DNA from: Suilimivivens sp964393865
Lineage (GTDB): Bacteria; Bacillota; Clostridia; Lachnospirales; Lachnospiraceae
DNA length: 64,000 bases
Assembly: GCA_964393865.1 (NCBI GenBank)
Contig: CAYMUW010000006.1
Location: 1-64,000 of the forward strand
Reading direction: 5' to 3'
The first letter of the stretch is position 1. Every line of letters starts with the position of its first letter. Under the pieces are notes generated by a model. The model was not told where the DNA came from, did not search any database, and saw only the letters and a program-made list of their open reading frames with translations. This document shows positions 62,329 to 64,000 of this stretch, piece after piece. The position numbers and the translations under genes are program-made.

Positions 62329-63639
62329 TTCTCCGGCCATTTCCTTCAGCACGCTTAAGGTAAGCGGAATGGACAAAGCAAGCGTACACACATCCGAAAC
62401 GGTCTGGCAGATTTCTACCCCTGTCAGACCGAAAAAGCAAGGCAAAATCAAAATCAGGGGAATAAAGAAAATTCCCTGCCTTGCCGCCGCTACCACAGAC
62501 GCCTTCACTGCTTTTCCTATGGACTGCAGCATCATATTGCTCATTACGATCCATGCATTTAAGGGAAAGGTTAAGCACTGAAAGCGAAGGGCCGCCGATC
62601 CCACAGAAATAACCTCCAAATCCTCTTTTCTGAAAAGTGACACCAGCCTCGGTGCAAACACACCGCACAAGGCCGAAACTATCACCAGAAATACAAAGGC
62701 ATATTTCACACAAAAATAAAAGCCCTCCCGCACTCTCTTATACAGCTTTGCGCCGTAATTATAGCCGCACACGGGCTGAAAGCCCTGTCCAAAACCAATC
62801 AATGCGGAATTGGCAAACATGGTTATTCTGGTAACAATGGACATTCCTGCAATTGCCGCATCCCCATAATTTCCTGCCCCGTGATTTAAGCAAATGGAAG
62901 CAATGCTGGCAAGCCCCTGCCTGCATAGAGAAGGAATGCCTCCACGGATAATTTCCTTAATAAAATGAAGATTAATCTTCACATTCTTCATCCTGATTAC
63001 AATACTTCCGCTTTTCCTGCTCATTAATACCAATAATAAAAAACTGCAAAACTGGCTGAATACCGTAGCAACAGCGGCTCCTGCAACACCCATCTCAAAC
63101 ACAAAAATAAGCAGAGGGTCCAAAATGATATTCAGCACCGCTCCGATTACAATTCCTATCATTGCGAAGGAAGCCCGCCCCTGAAACCTTAACTGGTTAT
63201 TTAACACCAGAGAGGAGGTCATAAAAGGAGCTCCCACCAGAATAACTCCCAGATATTGTCTGGTATAGGGGAGGATTGTAGGCGTTGAACCAAGCGCTTT
63301 CGACAACGGATTTAAAAAAATAAGGCCTGCTATCGCAATCACAATCCCACAGCCAAATGCCAAAACAAATCCGTTGGCCGCCATAGTTTCCGCCTCGTCA
63401 AACTCCTTGCTTCCCAGCTTTCTGGATATGTAATTCCCCGATCCATGACCAAAAAAGAAACCAATTGCCTGAATAATTGCCATTACCGAAAAAACAATAC
63501 CCACCGCCGCCGTAGACTGGGTATTTAATTTCCCTACAAAAAAGGTGTCCACCATATTGTAAAAGGATGTGACCAACATGCTGATAATAGTAGGAACTGC
63601 CAAAGAACAAATCAACTTCGGAACCGGCGTCGTGGTCAT
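62323..63639 (-). CDS. MATE-family efflux transporter
   Basis: About 438 residues, 12 helices in two homologous halves: start MTTTPVPKLICSLAVPTIISMLVTSFYNMVDTFFVG, a common clostridial MATE pattern, then FFGHGSGNYISRKLG and the second half FGQGFQPVCGYNYGAK. It exports drugs or metabolites with H+ or Na+. GGAGG is 14 nt before the ATG at 63639; a GTG start at 63675 overlapping the upstream gene is the alternative. Confidence 0.92.
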   Translation of the reverse strand: MTTTPVPKLICSLAVPTIISMLVTSFYNMVDTFFVGKLNTQSTAAVGIVFSVMAIIQAIGFFFGHGSGNYISRKLGSKEFDEAETMAANGFVLAFGCGIVIAIAGLIFLNPLSKALGSTPTILPYTRQYLGVILVGAPFMTSSLVLNNQLRFQGRASFAMIGIVIGAVLNIILDPLLIFVFEMGVAGAAVATVFSQFCSFLLLVLMSRKSGSIVIRMKNVKINLHFIKEIIRGGIPSLCRQGLASIASICLNHGAGNYGDAAIAGMSIVTRITMFANSALIGFGQGFQPVCGYNYGAKLYKRVREGFYFCVKYAFVFLVIVSALCGVFAPRLVSLFRKEDLEVISVGSAALRFQCLTFPLNAWIVMSNMMLQSIGKAVKASVVAAARQGIFFIPLILILPCFFGLTGVEICQTVSDVCTLALSIPLTLSVLKEMAGES

Positions 63640-63668
63640 CTGTATAAACTTTTCCTCCTGATTCAATG

Positions 63669-64000
63669 TTAACACTTCCTTTCCGCTTCATCGGCCGCCG
63701 TAATCGGACTGTAATTAATGCTCACAGAAATATCCTGATTGTAATTACCGAAATTTCTGCCAAATATTGTTAAACCGCCTACATGCCGGGCAGTTTCCTC
63801 TACCTCCAATCTCAGCTTAATGGTACTGCGGTAATCAAAGCCAAAATCCTGAAGCGATACATCCGACACCTGCAAACCGTCAATAAAAGTTCCCTTTTCA
63901 TTTATCACCAGAATTTTCAGCAAGCCATACTGATTCCAATTTTGATACCACCAGTCCGGTGTAAAGAAACCTCTCACACTGCCAAAATCCCCCGGACTTG
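63669..64000 (-). CDS. C-terminal part of an unrecognised protein, cut by the window edge
   Basis: The frame runs from the right edge (codons before the first in-window GTG are still open: SPGDFGSVRGFFTPDWW) to a stop at 63669. The visible part, about 110 residues, is beta-rich, with LKILVINEKGTFIDG, IKLRLEVEETARHVGGLTIFGRNFGNYNQDISVSINY, suggesting a jelly-roll or ligand-binding sandwich. Whole-protein function cannot be told. Its stop overlaps the alternative GTG start of the MATE gene. Confidence 0.65.
   Translation of the reverse strand, partial: SPGDFGSVRGFFTPDWWYQNWNQYGLLKILVINEKGTFIDGLQVSDVSLQDFGFDYRSTIKLRLEVEETARHVGGLTIFGRNFGNYNQDISVSINYSPITAADEAERKC

Noticed and set aside
1..64000. 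CRISPR arrays, insertion sequences, prophage or integrative elements
   Set aside because: No spaced direct repeats, transposase or integrase motifs or attachment-site duplications were seen. The lysozyme-like and WXG genes belong to the T7SS locus rather than a phage.

Overview
The window looks like chromosomal DNA from a spore-forming, anaerobic gut-type Firmicute, most likely a Lachnospiraceae (Clostridium cluster XIVa) relative. The evidence is the conserved block hup-rqcP-yabP-yabQ-divIC-spoIIE-tilS-hpt-ftsH, a CotS-type spore protein, a PerR-like repressor with a reverse rubrerythrin, a tryptophan T-box leader, an archaeal/eukaryotic-type ProRS and a cytoplasmic GH95 fucosidase. I see no rRNA, tRNA, CRISPR array or insertion sequence.

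Layout. 1-7.6 kb (all minus strand) is the flank of a type VIIb secretion (T7SSb) locus: an EsaA/YueB-like membrane protein, a WXG100 protein, an EssA-like protein, and then a more A+T-rich polymorphic-toxin region. That region holds a Lap1-like partner, an LXG toxin with a lytic-transglycosylase-like C-terminus (split by one frameshift), a three-repeat lipoprotein that is probably its immunity protein, two Lap2-like coiled-coil partners, a second Lap1-like protein and a broken second LXG gene. EssB and EssC are not in the window and may lie beyond the left edge. 8.0-15.1 kb is the sporulation/division/housekeeping block, with a SpoIIE that lacks the usual membrane domain and a promoter with a 21-bp spacer and a Spo0A box. 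15.3-27.9 kb holds a PEGA lipoprotein, a CotS-like protein, CCA-adding enzyme, ProRS, a chemoreceptor, an O-antigen-ligase-like protein, an AI-2E family protein, an RluA-type enzyme and a two-component system.

28-34.9 kb contains perR-rbr (plus strand, with a palindrome at the promoter), a PRTase-like protein, ahcY, an SAH/MTA deaminase, a D-2-hydroxyacid dehydrogenase and an EamA transporter. 35.0-41.9 kb is a complete trpEGDCFBA operon behind a Trp T-box, closed by a terminator that overlaps the trpA stop codon. 41.9-64 kb is mixed: a chemoreceptor with a Lys/Glu-rich cytoplasmic extension, TraX-like protein, pgi, a small M50-like protein, a frameshifted TPR gene, a TIGR01440 protein, GH95, a TSCPD protein, MurG, a DUF4358/MBOAT/SGNH surface-acylation group, exonuclease III, a PII-like/DUF1538 pair, a DUF2975-YozG-DUF4173 group, a MATE pump and a partial gene at the right edge.

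The most interesting part is the T7SSb toxin region. The effector probably attacks peptidoglycan outside the cell, its presumed immunity protein is a surface lipoprotein with three tandem copies of one domain, and the adjacent orphan module shows cassette turnover. Second is the regulation and architecture of spoIIE.
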